Shown here one piece after another: positions 45,343-53,647 of a stretch of DNA of 64,000 bases; within the stretch, counting starts at the first letter, position 1; the number at the start of each line of letters is the position of its first letter. The notes beneath the pieces are model-generated. The model made no database searches and was not told where the DNA came from. It was given only the letters and a program-made list of their open reading frames with translations. The stretch lies in NCBI GenBank assembly GCA_050187415.1, contig JBFWXN010000003.1:62001-126000 (forward strand), given 5' to 3'. The DNA is from Ga0077555 sp050187415 (GTDB lineage: Bacteria; Pseudomonadota; Alphaproteobacteria; Rhizobiales; Hyphomicrobiaceae). A program made the position numbers and the translations under genes.

Positions 45343-47550
45343 ATGAAGTGCAATCCGTGGCGTTGGCTATGGGGTCTTATCCCCATCTTGATGCTCGGCT
45401 GGATCGCAATTCTCGGCGAGCGCGAACACATCGAGACCGACCTAGTGGCACGCACGACGGCAGCCCTCGAACGCAAGGGCTATAGTTGGGCGAGCGTTCA
45501 ATTCGACGGGCGCGACGCAGTCCTATCGGGCCGCGCGATCGACGATAGCGAACGACCGCTCGCGGCAACGGTCGCGCTCGAGACGATGGGTGTCCGCATC
45601 GTCGACAATCGAGCCTCCCTGGTCGACAAGGCTGTAACTTACGAATGGGGCGCGGTGCGCAAGGAGGATCGCATTCGCGTCAGTGGACTGGTGCCGAGCG
45701 ACAAGTCCCGTCGCGACGTGATCGGCATCGTCAAGGCGAATTTTCCAAGCCTCGAAGTCGATGATCGTATGAAGCTCGCGCGAGGCTCTCCGCCCATCGA
45801 TGTCTGGTTGGGCGGCGTCGGCTTCGGCCTGAAGCAGCTGGCACTTTTGCGCGAGGGTCGCGTCGAGCTCGAGAATGCTAGCATATCGGTCGGCGGAACC
45901 GCGCGGGACGCAGGCAGCTATCGCGCCGTAAAGGCGGCGCTTTCCGGTCAGATGCCCCAAGGCATCCGCCTGAAGACCGAGTCCGTGCGCCCGCCTCCCG
46001 CATCGCCGTTCACATGGGTCGTGCGCCGGCAAGGCGACGAGTGGACCATGCTCGGGCACGTCCCGAGCGATGGGGTGCACGATGATTTACTGCGCGCCGC
46101 GCGCCGCGTGGCACCGAAAGCCAAGATCGTCGATCGCACGGAGCCCGCCTCGGGAGCGCCCGGGCGCTTTGCGGAGGCGGCCAATGCGCTCATCCTGGAA
46201 CTCGGTCATCTCGAGGAGGCCGAGGCCCGGATCCGCGACAATAGCCTGAGCCTGAATGGCGTGGCGCAGACGTCCGCTCGGGCAGAGCAGGTCACGGCAA
46301 CCATGAGGCAGGGGGTCTTGGCGGCGTTCAAGGCGAGCGGCGAGATCCGGCACCGCGAGCCCGCCGTCAAGACGATCTCGCCCTACCAGACCTCGGCTTC
46401 GGTAGAGCCCGGAAAGGTGACCCTCTCCGGATATGTACCAGACGACAAGGCCCGCGCCGCCGTCATCGCGCTCGCACGCCGGAAGTTCGGGGGATCGGGC
46501 GTGAGCGATCAGCTTGAGGTCGGCGTCGGCCAGCCACCGGGATGGCAACAGTGCCTCGATGCGGGGCTCGACGCGCTGCAGAAATTGGGCGGCGGTCGTG
46601 CCACGTTGACCGATCGTCGCTTGGAGGTATCCGGCACGACCGTGACCGAGGCCCTCGCCCAGTCGCTGCCCGCCACCGTGAGCGCTGCGGCCGGTCCGGC
46701 CTGCGATACCAGCGTCAGATTGGATCTCGCGGCGATACAGGCCACCGAGGACACGCGCAGGCAGGCCGCCGACGCGGCTGCAAAAGCTGACGAGGAGCGC
46801 CGCCGGAGCGATCAGATGGCGCGTTTGGAGACCGAGCGGCGGCAAGCCGAGGAGGCTCGGAAGCGTCAAGCGCTGCAGGACGAGCGCCGCCGGCAAGCTG
46901 CCGAGGAGCGCGAGCGGGCCGAGGCTGCGGCTCGTCAAAAGGCCGAAGCTGAGGCGCGTCAGCAGGCCGCCGCGGAGCGCGAGCGCAGCGAGGCTGCAGC
47001 TCGCCTGAAGGCCGAGAGTGCGGCCCGCCTGAAAGCCGAGGCAGAGCGACGTCGGCAGGTCGAGACGGAGCGCCGCCGCGACGAAGTTGCGGCTCGTCAA
47101 AAAGCCGAAGCTGAGGCGCGTCAGAAGGCCGAGGCGGAACGCATCGCCAGGCTGCCCGAGGTCGAGAAGAAGCAGGTGATCGGCGTTTGCCAGGAGGCCC
47201 TCTCGAGGGTTGTTCGGGAAGGCATCATCAACTTCAATCGCGCAAGCTACGATCTCGACCCGACCAGCTACCCAACCCTGAACAAAGTGGCCGATGCGGC
47301 CAACCGGTGCCCCGCGCTGACCGTGGAGATCGAAGGACACACGGACGCCGAAGGCACGCCTGCGCGCAACAAGCGTCTGTCGGAGCGGCGCGCCAACACG
47401 GTTCGGGAATACCTTTCACGCGCCGGTGTCGAGCCGAGCCGGCTCGAGGCGCTCGGATTCGGCGAGACGCGCCCCATCGCCACCAATGACACACAGGAAG
47501 GACGCGCCAAGAATCGCCGCATCGAGTTCGTCGTCAAACTGAAGCAGTGA
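45343..47550 (+). CDS. Envelope protein with BON-like repeats, coiled coil and OmpA peptidoglycan-binding domain
   Basis: 735 residues. A membrane helix at about 8-25 anchors it. About 30-430 hold three or four BON-like units (VQFDGRDAVLSGRAIDDSER; VWLGGV..RVELENASISVGGT; VTLSGYVPDDKARAAVIAL). About 475-610 are a highly charged Ala/Glu/Arg/Gln coiled coil with tandem variations of EAAARQKAEAEAR. The end is an OmpA domain (VEIEGHTDAEGTPARNKRLS, with the peptidoglycan-binding Asp and Arg). It probably bridges inner membrane and cell wall. The start at 45343 has GGAG six bases upstream; 45331 is an alternative. Confidence 0.87.
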   Translation: MKCNPWRWLWGLIPILMLGWIAILGEREHIETDLVARTTAALERKGYSWASVQFDGRDAVLSGRAIDDSERPLAATVALETMGVRIVDNRASLVDKAVTYEWGAVRKEDRIRVSGLVPSDKSRRDVIGIVKANFPSLEVDDRMKLARGSPPIDVWLGGVGFGLKQLALLREGRVELENASISVGGTARDAGSYRAVKAALSGQMPQGIRLKTESVRPPPASPFTWVVRRQGDEWTMLGHVPSDGVHDDLLRAARRVAPKAKIVDRTEPASGAPGRFAEAANALILELGHLEEAEARIRDNSLSLNGVAQTSARAEQVTATMRQGVLAAFKASGEIRHREPAVKTISPYQTSASVEPGKVTLSGYVPDDKARAAVIALARRKFGGSGVSDQLEVGVGQPPGWQQCLDAGLDALQKLGGGRATLTDRRLEVSGTTVTEALAQSLPATVSAAAGPACDTSVRLDLAAIQATEDTRRQAADAAAKADEERRRSDQMARLETERRQAEEARKRQALQDERRRQAAEERERAEAAARQKAEAEARQQAAAERERSEAAARLKAESAARLKAEAERRRQVETERRRDEVAARQKAEAEARQKAEAERIARLPEVEKKQVIGVCQEALSRVVREGIINFNRASYDLDPTSYPTLNKVADAANRCPALTVEIEGHTDAEGTPARNKRLSERRANTVREYLSRAGVEPSRLEALGFGETRPIATNDTQEGRAKNRRIEFVVKLKQ

Positions 47551-47594
47551 TCATCTCCGGGCAGCCCCATCTCCAGCGCACCGAGGCAGTCTCC

Positions 47595-47702
47595 ATGGGC
47601 TATCTGTTCCTTCAGCTTTTCTGGTACGTGGCGATCGCCTTTGCGGTCGGTCTGGTGGTCGGCTGGACAACATGCGGGCGTGCCGAACGTGACGAAGTTT
47701 GA
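47595..47702 (+). CDS. Small single-pass membrane protein (35 residues)
   Basis: Reads MGYLFLQLFWYVAIAFAVGL, then VVGWTTCGRAERDEV and a TGA stop. GAGG lies about 8 bases before the ATG. Nearly the whole chain is one membrane helix and a short charged tail. It resembles the N-terminal anchor of the protein encoded 39 bases downstream. It sits between two co-oriented envelope genes and is probably translated with them. Confidence 0.65.
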   Translation: MGYLFLQLFWYVAIAFAVGLVVGWTTCGRAERDEV

Positions 47703-47741
47703 GCCGCCGGTGACGGTCGCGTTCGGGGGAGATGAAACCAG

Positions 47742-49664
47742 ATGACCGCTTTCGTTTGGCAGACGCTGCTGCTTCTGGGCCTGTCCTACGTATTGGGGTG
47801 CTGGCTCGCGTGTCTGGTTCGCCGCATGGTCGGCGTATCGGCGCGGTCGTCGGCAACGGTCGACCCCGTTCCGGCAGGCGCGATAGCCGGCGCGGCTGCG
47901 GCTGCGGCTGCCTTACGGCAGGCGCCTACGCCGTCGCCGCAGGTCGTCAGGCAGTCCGCCCCCGTACCCGTACCCGTGCCCATGCGCGATGCGTTCCGGC
48001 GGGCGGACACGCTTGAACCGGCCCCGGAGAGTGCGCGGCCCTCCAACCCATTGCCGAGCCAGGCGCAATCACCGAACCAGGCGCAATCACCGCAGACCCG
48101 GCCAACCGGCTCGGTCGATCGTTTCGAGCGCGCATTGGCGGGGCCACCCGGCGGCACCGCCTCTGCGGCTGCCGCAATGTCCGCGCCGATACGCTCCGCG
48201 GCCCGGCAAGGTGCCGACGATCTGAAGCGCATTCGAACGATCGATGCAGATCTCGAAGCTGCACTGCACAAGCTCGGGGTGCGCTCGTTTGCCGAAATCG
48301 GTGCCTGGAAGCCAGCCGACGTCGCGCGGGTCAGCCGAGCCCTGGGCTTCAAGGGGCGCATCGAACAGCAGAATTGGATCGAGCAGGCCCAGATTCTGGC
48401 GAGTGGCAAGGATACGTACTATTCGAGCCGGCTGGGTCTGCCAGAGGCCACGTCGCAGCCCGCGGCGAATGCTCAGCGGCCAGCCGCTCATCCCGTGGCG
48501 GCTCCTCGCGCTACGGCACCCTCACCCCCTGCGACTGCGGCGCCGGCCGCGACGCAGCAGGCACGATCGACGCCAATTCCCGACGCGAAAAGCAACCCGC
48601 GGGGCGGCGTCGACGTCGCAACCGCCGCGGCAGCGGCAATGGCCGCCGCGGCCGCCGCAGCGAGGGTTGTGCCGATCGCCGCGCCCTCGGGCGCCCCGGC
48701 TTCGTCGCCGCCGCCTGCAACGACCGCGCCCTCGGCAGCTCCTAAGCCATCGTCTCCATCTGCACCGCAACCGGCGCTCTTGCCCTCCATGCAAAGATCG
48801 GCCGTCCGTGTCCGCGACGAGCTTTGTCGGATCGACGGCATTACTCCGGAGATTGAGCAGCTTCTCATTGCCAACGGCATCGAGAGATTTGCGCAGATAG
48901 CGCGATGGGGCGCCGCCGACGTCGAGCGCTTCGGCAGCTTGGTCGGGCAGCCGGCGCGGATCGCGCGCGAGAACTGGATCGCCCAGGCCGAGCGGCTCGA
49001 GCGTGGGGAGCCGGCCAAATCGGCGGCGGTGCCATCGCAGCCCGTGGCACGCGTCCAGGCGCCTTCCGAGCCAGTACCGGTTACGCCGCTGAGGCCCGTC
49101 GCGCCGCCGACATCGCCTGTGGCAACGCCGACGGCGCCGGAGCCGCAAGCATTGGCATCGGCGCCGGCCGGCTCTGCTCCGGCCGTTCCATCCGTGCCCG
49201 CAGCACCATCCGTCGAGCGACCCACGGCCCCGGCGCCGACGCCCGCATCGTCCGCCAATCCCCCGCCGCCACCGTCCGTCACCGCCCCCGCCGCCGCGAG
49301 CGCCGATGCCGCGGGCTCGGCCCCAGAGCCGGAGCGCAGCGAGATCGCCCATCTGCGGTCTGTTCGTTCCGAGGGCCTGCGCGGACAGAACGCACTGGAC
49401 ATGCGCTCGGGCGGTCCGACGCAGGACTTGAAGCGCATTCGTGGGATCGGCGTCCTGATCGAGAAGAAGCTGAACGCCATGGGTGTGACGCGCTACGAGC
49501 AGATCGCCAAATGGACCTCCACCGACATCGACCGCGTCAGTCACGTTCTGGACTTCAAAGGACGAATCGAGCGCGAGAACTGGGTCGAGCAGGCACGCAT
49601 CCTCGCGTCCGGTGGTCAGACGGAATTTTCGCGCCGGGCCGATCGCAGCGACGGCAGCGCCTGA
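47742..49664 (+). CDS. Membrane-anchored protein with three helix-hairpin-helix-type units and Pro/Ala linkers
   Basis: 640 residues. A membrane helix at about 4-27 is followed by long low-complexity Ala/Pro/Ser linkers. Three copies of a ~63-residue helical unit lie at about 158-222, 355-421 and 560-624. Each has the plan RIRGIG...KLGVxRFEQIAxW...VLDFKGRIERENWVEQA; the middle copy is the most diverged. Hyphomicrobiales carry this unit as a tail on NuoE or ribosomal protein L21; it is related to helix-hairpin-helix folds, which suggests nucleic-acid or protein binding. No catalytic residues recognised. Last gene of the three-gene envelope cluster. Confidence 0.82.
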   Translation: MTAFVWQTLLLLGLSYVLGCWLACLVRRMVGVSARSSATVDPVPAGAIAGAAAAAAALRQAPTPSPQVVRQSAPVPVPVPMRDAFRRADTLEPAPESARPSNPLPSQAQSPNQAQSPQTRPTGSVDRFERALAGPPGGTASAAAAMSAPIRSAARQGADDLKRIRTIDADLEAALHKLGVRSFAEIGAWKPADVARVSRALGFKGRIEQQNWIEQAQILASGKDTYYSSRLGLPEATSQPAANAQRPAAHPVAAPRATAPSPPATAAPAATQQARSTPIPDAKSNPRGGVDVATAAAAAMAAAAAAARVVPIAAPSGAPASSPPPATTAPSAAPKPSSPSAPQPALLPSMQRSAVRVRDELCRIDGITPEIEQLLIANGIERFAQIARWGAADVERFGSLVGQPARIARENWIAQAERLERGEPAKSAAVPSQPVARVQAPSEPVPVTPLRPVAPPTSPVATPTAPEPQALASAPAGSAPAVPSVPAAPSVERPTAPAPTPASSANPPPPPSVTAPAAASADAAGSAPEPERSEIAHLRSVRSEGLRGQNALDMRSGGPTQDLKRIRGIGVLIEKKLNAMGVTRYEQIAKWTSTDIDRVSHVLDFKGRIERENWVEQARILASGGQTEFSRRADRSDGSA

Positions 49665-49928
49665 CGGGCCGCTCCGCCGCTTCTGTCGTGCGGAGCGAGG
49701 TGGCAGCGAGGCCGACTTCCGCGGAGCATCTGGCCATGGGCGGCTGAATCGCTGTGCATCGGTTGGGGCTTCCGTCGGTGGCGCCCTCTCATCGGCGGCC
49801 CTATGATTGGTTCGGCCGCTGACTTGGGCGGCCCGCGTCGAGCTGGCCCAATGCACGCCGCCTGCTGAGCGGCATCGCTATCGGTCGCCTGCATTTTTGG
49901 GCAACAGCACCACCGCTGGAACGATCAG

Positions 49929-51596
49929 ATGCCACCTTTCGCAACACACGAGGTGACCAACCAGAGCCCGCAGTTCGCAGATGTGGACCTGCTCGCGATG
50001 GACGCGGCGTTGTCTGAGGCGGTTGGCCGCGAGGCCGCGGACGCGAGTGACGAGGCGTCGCTCGCGGCGTTCGCACGGGATTGCGGCTCGGCCGAATCGC
50101 TCGAACTCGGGCGGCAGGCGAATGTCTACACGCCCGTGCTGCACACGTTCGATCAGAAGGGCCGCCGCCGCGACTTCGTCGAGTATCACCCAGCCTACCA
50201 TGCGCTGATGCAGAAGAGCGTTGCCGCGGGCCTCGCGGGCGGCGCTTGGTCCCATCTCCTTGCTGACGACGTGGTGCCGCGACCCGGTCGCAACGTCTCC
50301 CGTGCCGCACGTCTCTACCTCGCCGCTCAAATGGAAGCGGGCCACATATGTCCGCTGACGATGACCAATGCTGCGGTCCCGGCACTTCTCGCGTCGCCTG
50401 AGCTGGCCGAGGCGTGGCTGCCTCGCATCTTGAGTCCCACCTACGATCGACGCTTCCTCCCCGCGCGCGCCAAGACCGGCGCCACCATCGGCATGGGCAT
50501 GACGGAGAAGCAGGGTGGCACCGACGTGCGCGCCAACACCACACGCGCCGAGCCCGCAGGCCATCCCGCCACCGGCGAGTATATCCTGACAGGCCATAAA
50601 TGGTTTCTCTCCGCGCCGATGAGCGATGCCTTCCTCGTGCTCGCCCAGGCATCCGCCGGCCTATCCTGCTTTCTTGTGCCCCGTTTCGTGCCCGACGGCT
50701 CGCTCAACGGCCTCCGGCTGCAGCGTCTCAAGGACAAGCTCGGTAACCGGTCGAATGCGTCATCCGAGGTCGAACTCGACCAGGCGCACGGATGGCTGGT
50801 CGGCGAGGCGGGCCGCGGCGTCCAAACCATCATTCCCATGGTCACCGCGACACGCCTGGATTGCGCGGTGTCTTCGGCCGGCCTCATGCGGTCGGCGCTG
50901 GCCAACGCGATCCATCACGCGCGGTATCGCAAGGTGTTCGATCGACCGCTCGTCGACTCACCCGTCATGACCGAGGTCCTTGCGGATATGGCGCTCGACG
51001 TGGAAGCCGCTACAGCACTCGCCTTTCGTCTCGCCCGCGCTTTCGATCTCGCCGACGACCCCCGTGCCCGAGCCTTTGCCCGTCTGTTGACGCCTGTCGT
51101 GAAATATTGGGTCTGCAAGCTTGCGCCGCCCCTCGTCACCGAAGCCATGGAATGCCTGGGCGGCAACGGCTACGTCGAGGAAGGGGTTGCCGCTCGCCTC
51201 TATCGCGAAGTTCCCGTCAACGCCATCTGGGAGGGATCGGGCAACGTCATGACGCTCGACGTGCTGCGCGTCCTCCAGCGAGAGCCGGACGCCGTGGGTC
51301 TGGTTCTCGAAGATCTTGCCGACGTGGCCAATGCCGATCCCCACCTGAAGGCCGGGCTCTCCCGCGTCGAGGCCATGCTGCATGATCCGCGCACCCTCGA
51401 CCGGCGCGCCCGCCAACTCGTCGAGACACTGGCGCTGGTCGCGGCGGGCGTCGTGCTGCGCGCCCATGGCCCGACCCACATCGCCGATGCGTTCATCGTA
51501 AGCCGCTTGTCGGGGCTTCCGCGCTCCACTTACGGCCAGGGCATCGACTGGGCCGATGCGCGCGCCATCGTGGATCGCGCCCTGCCCGCCATCTGA
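49929..51596 (+). CDS. aidB: AidB-like acyl-CoA dehydrogenase
   Basis: 555 residues, the size and layout of AidB. An N-terminal extension of about 180 residues, an acyl-CoA dehydrogenase core with GMGMTEKQGGTDVRANTTRA and YILTGHKWFLSAPMSDAFLV, and a helical C-terminus with GGNGYVEEGVAARLYREVPV and WEGSGNVM. AidB binds DNA and FAD and is linked to alkylation damage; isovaleryl-CoA oxidation by this clade is also described. GGAAC precedes the start. Confidence 0.88.
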   Translation: MPPFATHEVTNQSPQFADVDLLAMDAALSEAVGREAADASDEASLAAFARDCGSAESLELGRQANVYTPVLHTFDQKGRRRDFVEYHPAYHALMQKSVAAGLAGGAWSHLLADDVVPRPGRNVSRAARLYLAAQMEAGHICPLTMTNAAVPALLASPELAEAWLPRILSPTYDRRFLPARAKTGATIGMGMTEKQGGTDVRANTTRAEPAGHPATGEYILTGHKWFLSAPMSDAFLVLAQASAGLSCFLVPRFVPDGSLNGLRLQRLKDKLGNRSNASSEVELDQAHGWLVGEAGRGVQTIIPMVTATRLDCAVSSAGLMRSALANAIHHARYRKVFDRPLVDSPVMTEVLADMALDVEAATALAFRLARAFDLADDPRARAFARLLTPVVKYWVCKLAPPLVTEAMECLGGNGYVEEGVAARLYREVPVNAIWEGSGNVMTLDVLRVLQREPDAVGLVLEDLADVANADPHLKAGLSRVEAMLHDPRTLDRRARQLVETLALVAAGVVLRAHGPTHIADAFIVSRLSGLPRSTYGQGIDWADARAIVDRALPAI

Positions 51597-51739
51597 CGTG
51601 AGGCGGAGCTGCTTATCTCATGGATCATGCTCCGTTGCGCTTGCCCTCGAGCCGCACGAGCCTCAAGATTGCGGCCCGTCCAGAATGATCACAAGGCCGG
51701 ATCATTATTGGTCCAGAACCTTTCAAGAGGAGCACGCCC

Positions 51740-52555
51740 ATGCCCGAAATGGGCCTCGAAGGTAAGGTCGCGATCGTCACCGGCGCGGGCTCGCGGGGCG
51801 ACGGCATCGGCAACGGCCGCGCTGCCGCAATCCTTCTCGCGCGCGAGGGTGCAAAGGTGGCGCTCATCGACGAGACCGTCGCCTGGGCCGAGACCACCAA
51901 GTCCATGATCGACAAGGAGGGCGGCACGTCCAGCGTCGTCTCCGCCAACGTCGCCGATCAGGCCTCGTGCGCTGGCGCGCTGAAAAGCATCGTCGAAGCC
52001 TGGGGTCGCGTCGACGTCCTCGTCAACAACGTCGGTATCGGTGGACCCATCGGCAACGCCGTCGAGGTCGATCCCGCCGCCTGGGACGCCGCCATGCGCA
52101 TCAATGTCACCTCGATGATGCTGATGGCGAAATACGCAATTCCCGCGATGCGCCGGCATGGCGGTGGCTCGATCGTCAACATCGCGTCCATCGATGGGCT
52201 GCGGGGAGGCAATCCGAGCCTCTTCTATTCCGCGTCGAAGGGCGCCGTCGTCAACATGACCCGGTCCATGGCCTCGCACCACGGCCCCGAGGGCATCCGC
52301 GTCAACTGCATTGCGCCCGGCTACGTCTATACCCCGATGGTGGCGGTGGGAGGCATGCCCGACGATCTACGCGACGCTCGACGCAAGAATACGCTGCTGC
52401 AGGTCGAGGGCACGGGATGGGACATCGGCAACGGCGTCGTATATCTCGCCTCCGACCAGTCCAGGTGGGTCACGGGAATAGTGCTGTCGATCGATGCGGG
52501 ATCAATGGCAGGCACATCCGGCAACGTCTCGCCGCGTCGGGCTTTCGATGGCTGA
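51740..52555 (+). CDS. Short-chain dehydrogenase/reductase (SDR)
   Basis: 271 residues, classical SDR. NAD(P)-binding TGAGSRGDGIG, a slightly enlarged form of TGxxxGIG, then NNVG and the catalytic Tyr-Lys in YSASKGAVV with the Ser in IVNIASIDG. GAGGAG precedes the start. Substrate unknown. It lies 143 bases after the AidB-like gene in the same direction. Confidence 0.9.
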   Translation: MPEMGLEGKVAIVTGAGSRGDGIGNGRAAAILLAREGAKVALIDETVAWAETTKSMIDKEGGTSSVVSANVADQASCAGALKSIVEAWGRVDVLVNNVGIGGPIGNAVEVDPAAWDAAMRINVTSMMLMAKYAIPAMRRHGGGSIVNIASIDGLRGGNPSLFYSASKGAVVNMTRSMASHHGPEGIRVNCIAPGYVYTPMVAVGGMPDDLRDARRKNTLLQVEGTGWDIGNGVVYLASDQSRWVTGIVLSIDAGSMAGTSGNVSPRRAFDG

Positions 52556-52594
52556 AGAGCTGGCCTCACTGGATGCAACGCAAGGAGCGCAACT

Positions 52595-53281
52595 ATGAGG
52601 AGAGCGTTGATCGTCGGCGCTTCGCGCGGCATCGGCCTTGGCCTAACCCGCGAGCATCTCGCGCGCGGCTGGCATGTGACGGCCACTGTGCGACGTCCAT
52701 CGCCGGAACTCGATGCTCTCATTGACGAAGCGGGGAGCAGGCTCGTTGTCGACGGCGTGGACATTACCTTGCCGAAGGAGGTCTCCGATCTCGCGCGCCG
52801 TCTCGAAGGGCAGAGCTTCGATCTTATCTTCCTCAACGCCGGCATCATGGTCAGCCGCGGCGTTCCGCTCGTGGACGTTTCCGACACCGACATTGCCGAC
52901 ATCTTCATGACCAATGCCATCAGTCCCGTGCGGGTTGCTGACCGGCTGATCGGATGCGCGGCAAAGGGAGCTACCATCGCGTTCATGTCTTCGGTCCTCG
53001 GCAGCGTTTCGACGAACGACGATGGCCGCGCCGAACTCTACCGTGCCAGCAAGGCCGCGTTGAATTCATTGCTTCTGAGCTTCCGAGCCCGCCACCGCGA
53101 TCGCGATGACGTCACCGTCCTGGCGGTGCACCCCGGCGTCGTTCGCACCTCCATGGGCGGCCCCGGCGCCCCCCTCGATGTGGGCGAAAGCGTGCAGGGC
53201 GTGGCCGACATGCTCGAGAACCGCGCGGGCAGTGGCGGCGCCGCCTTCGTCGACTTCCGCAATCGGGTGATCGCCTGGTGA
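52595..53281 (+). CDS. Short-chain dehydrogenase/reductase (SDR)
   Basis: 228 residues, similar to CsgA-like SDRs. Cofactor motif GASRGIGLGL, LNAGI, catalytic Ser (IAFMSSVLGS) and Tyr-Lys (LYRASKAALNSLLL). It follows the previous SDR by 39 bases and was probably cotranscribed. Substrate unknown. Confidence 0.88.
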   Translation: MRRALIVGASRGIGLGLTREHLARGWHVTATVRRPSPELDALIDEAGSRLVVDGVDITLPKEVSDLARRLEGQSFDLIFLNAGIMVSRGVPLVDVSDTDIADIFMTNAISPVRVADRLIGCAAKGATIAFMSSVLGSVSTNDDGRAELYRASKAALNSLLLSFRARHRDRDDVTVLAVHPGVVRTSMGGPGAPLDVGESVQGVADMLENRAGSGGAAFVDFRNRVIAW

Positions 53282-53647
53282 GGCTGGACCGATCAATGCG
53301 TTGGCTACCCCGTCGGCGACCGGCCGCAGTGGTCCGGGACGTCAGTTTCGAGCCGCATTGACGGGCGCGATCTTCAGCCAGCCCGTGTCACGAGACCCGT
53401 CAGGGCCCTCCTTCGTCCAAACTCGACGAGATTTGGAAAGATTCTAATAAGCGCGGATTGTCGCTGTCATGCAGCATTGCGTTGACGGCCCCTGCGGCCA
53501 TCGCGTTGTTAGCGCGTGCCACATCGCGTCGAGCGGACGACGTCCAGGCCGGTACGCCGTTCGTAGTCGAAATCATTGCGCCGAGCGATTGTGGGTGGCC
53601 GGCGTCTGCCACCGGCTTTTTCACCCAGGTTCGCCGAGACGGTCTTC
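53282..53647. other. Gap upstream of the iron-type ABC permease
   Basis: 366 bases without a recognisable gene. It contains an Irr-type box at 53432-53448. A substrate-binding protein or ATPase partner is not found here. Confidence 0.5.
53432..53448 (+). promoter_or_regulatory. Irr-type iron control element (ICE)
   Basis: TTTGGAA-AGA-TTCTAAT differs from the alphaproteobacterial ICE consensus TTTAGAA-N3-TTCTAAA by one base in each arm. It stands about 200 bases before the permease start. Irr would bind it under iron limitation. The match is visible directly; regulation is inferred. Confidence 0.65.

Noticed and set aside
48522..49856. A 444-residue Arg/Gly-rich minus-strand frame
   Set aside because: Shadow of the repeat-rich HhH gene; the composition mirrors its Ala/Pro linkers.
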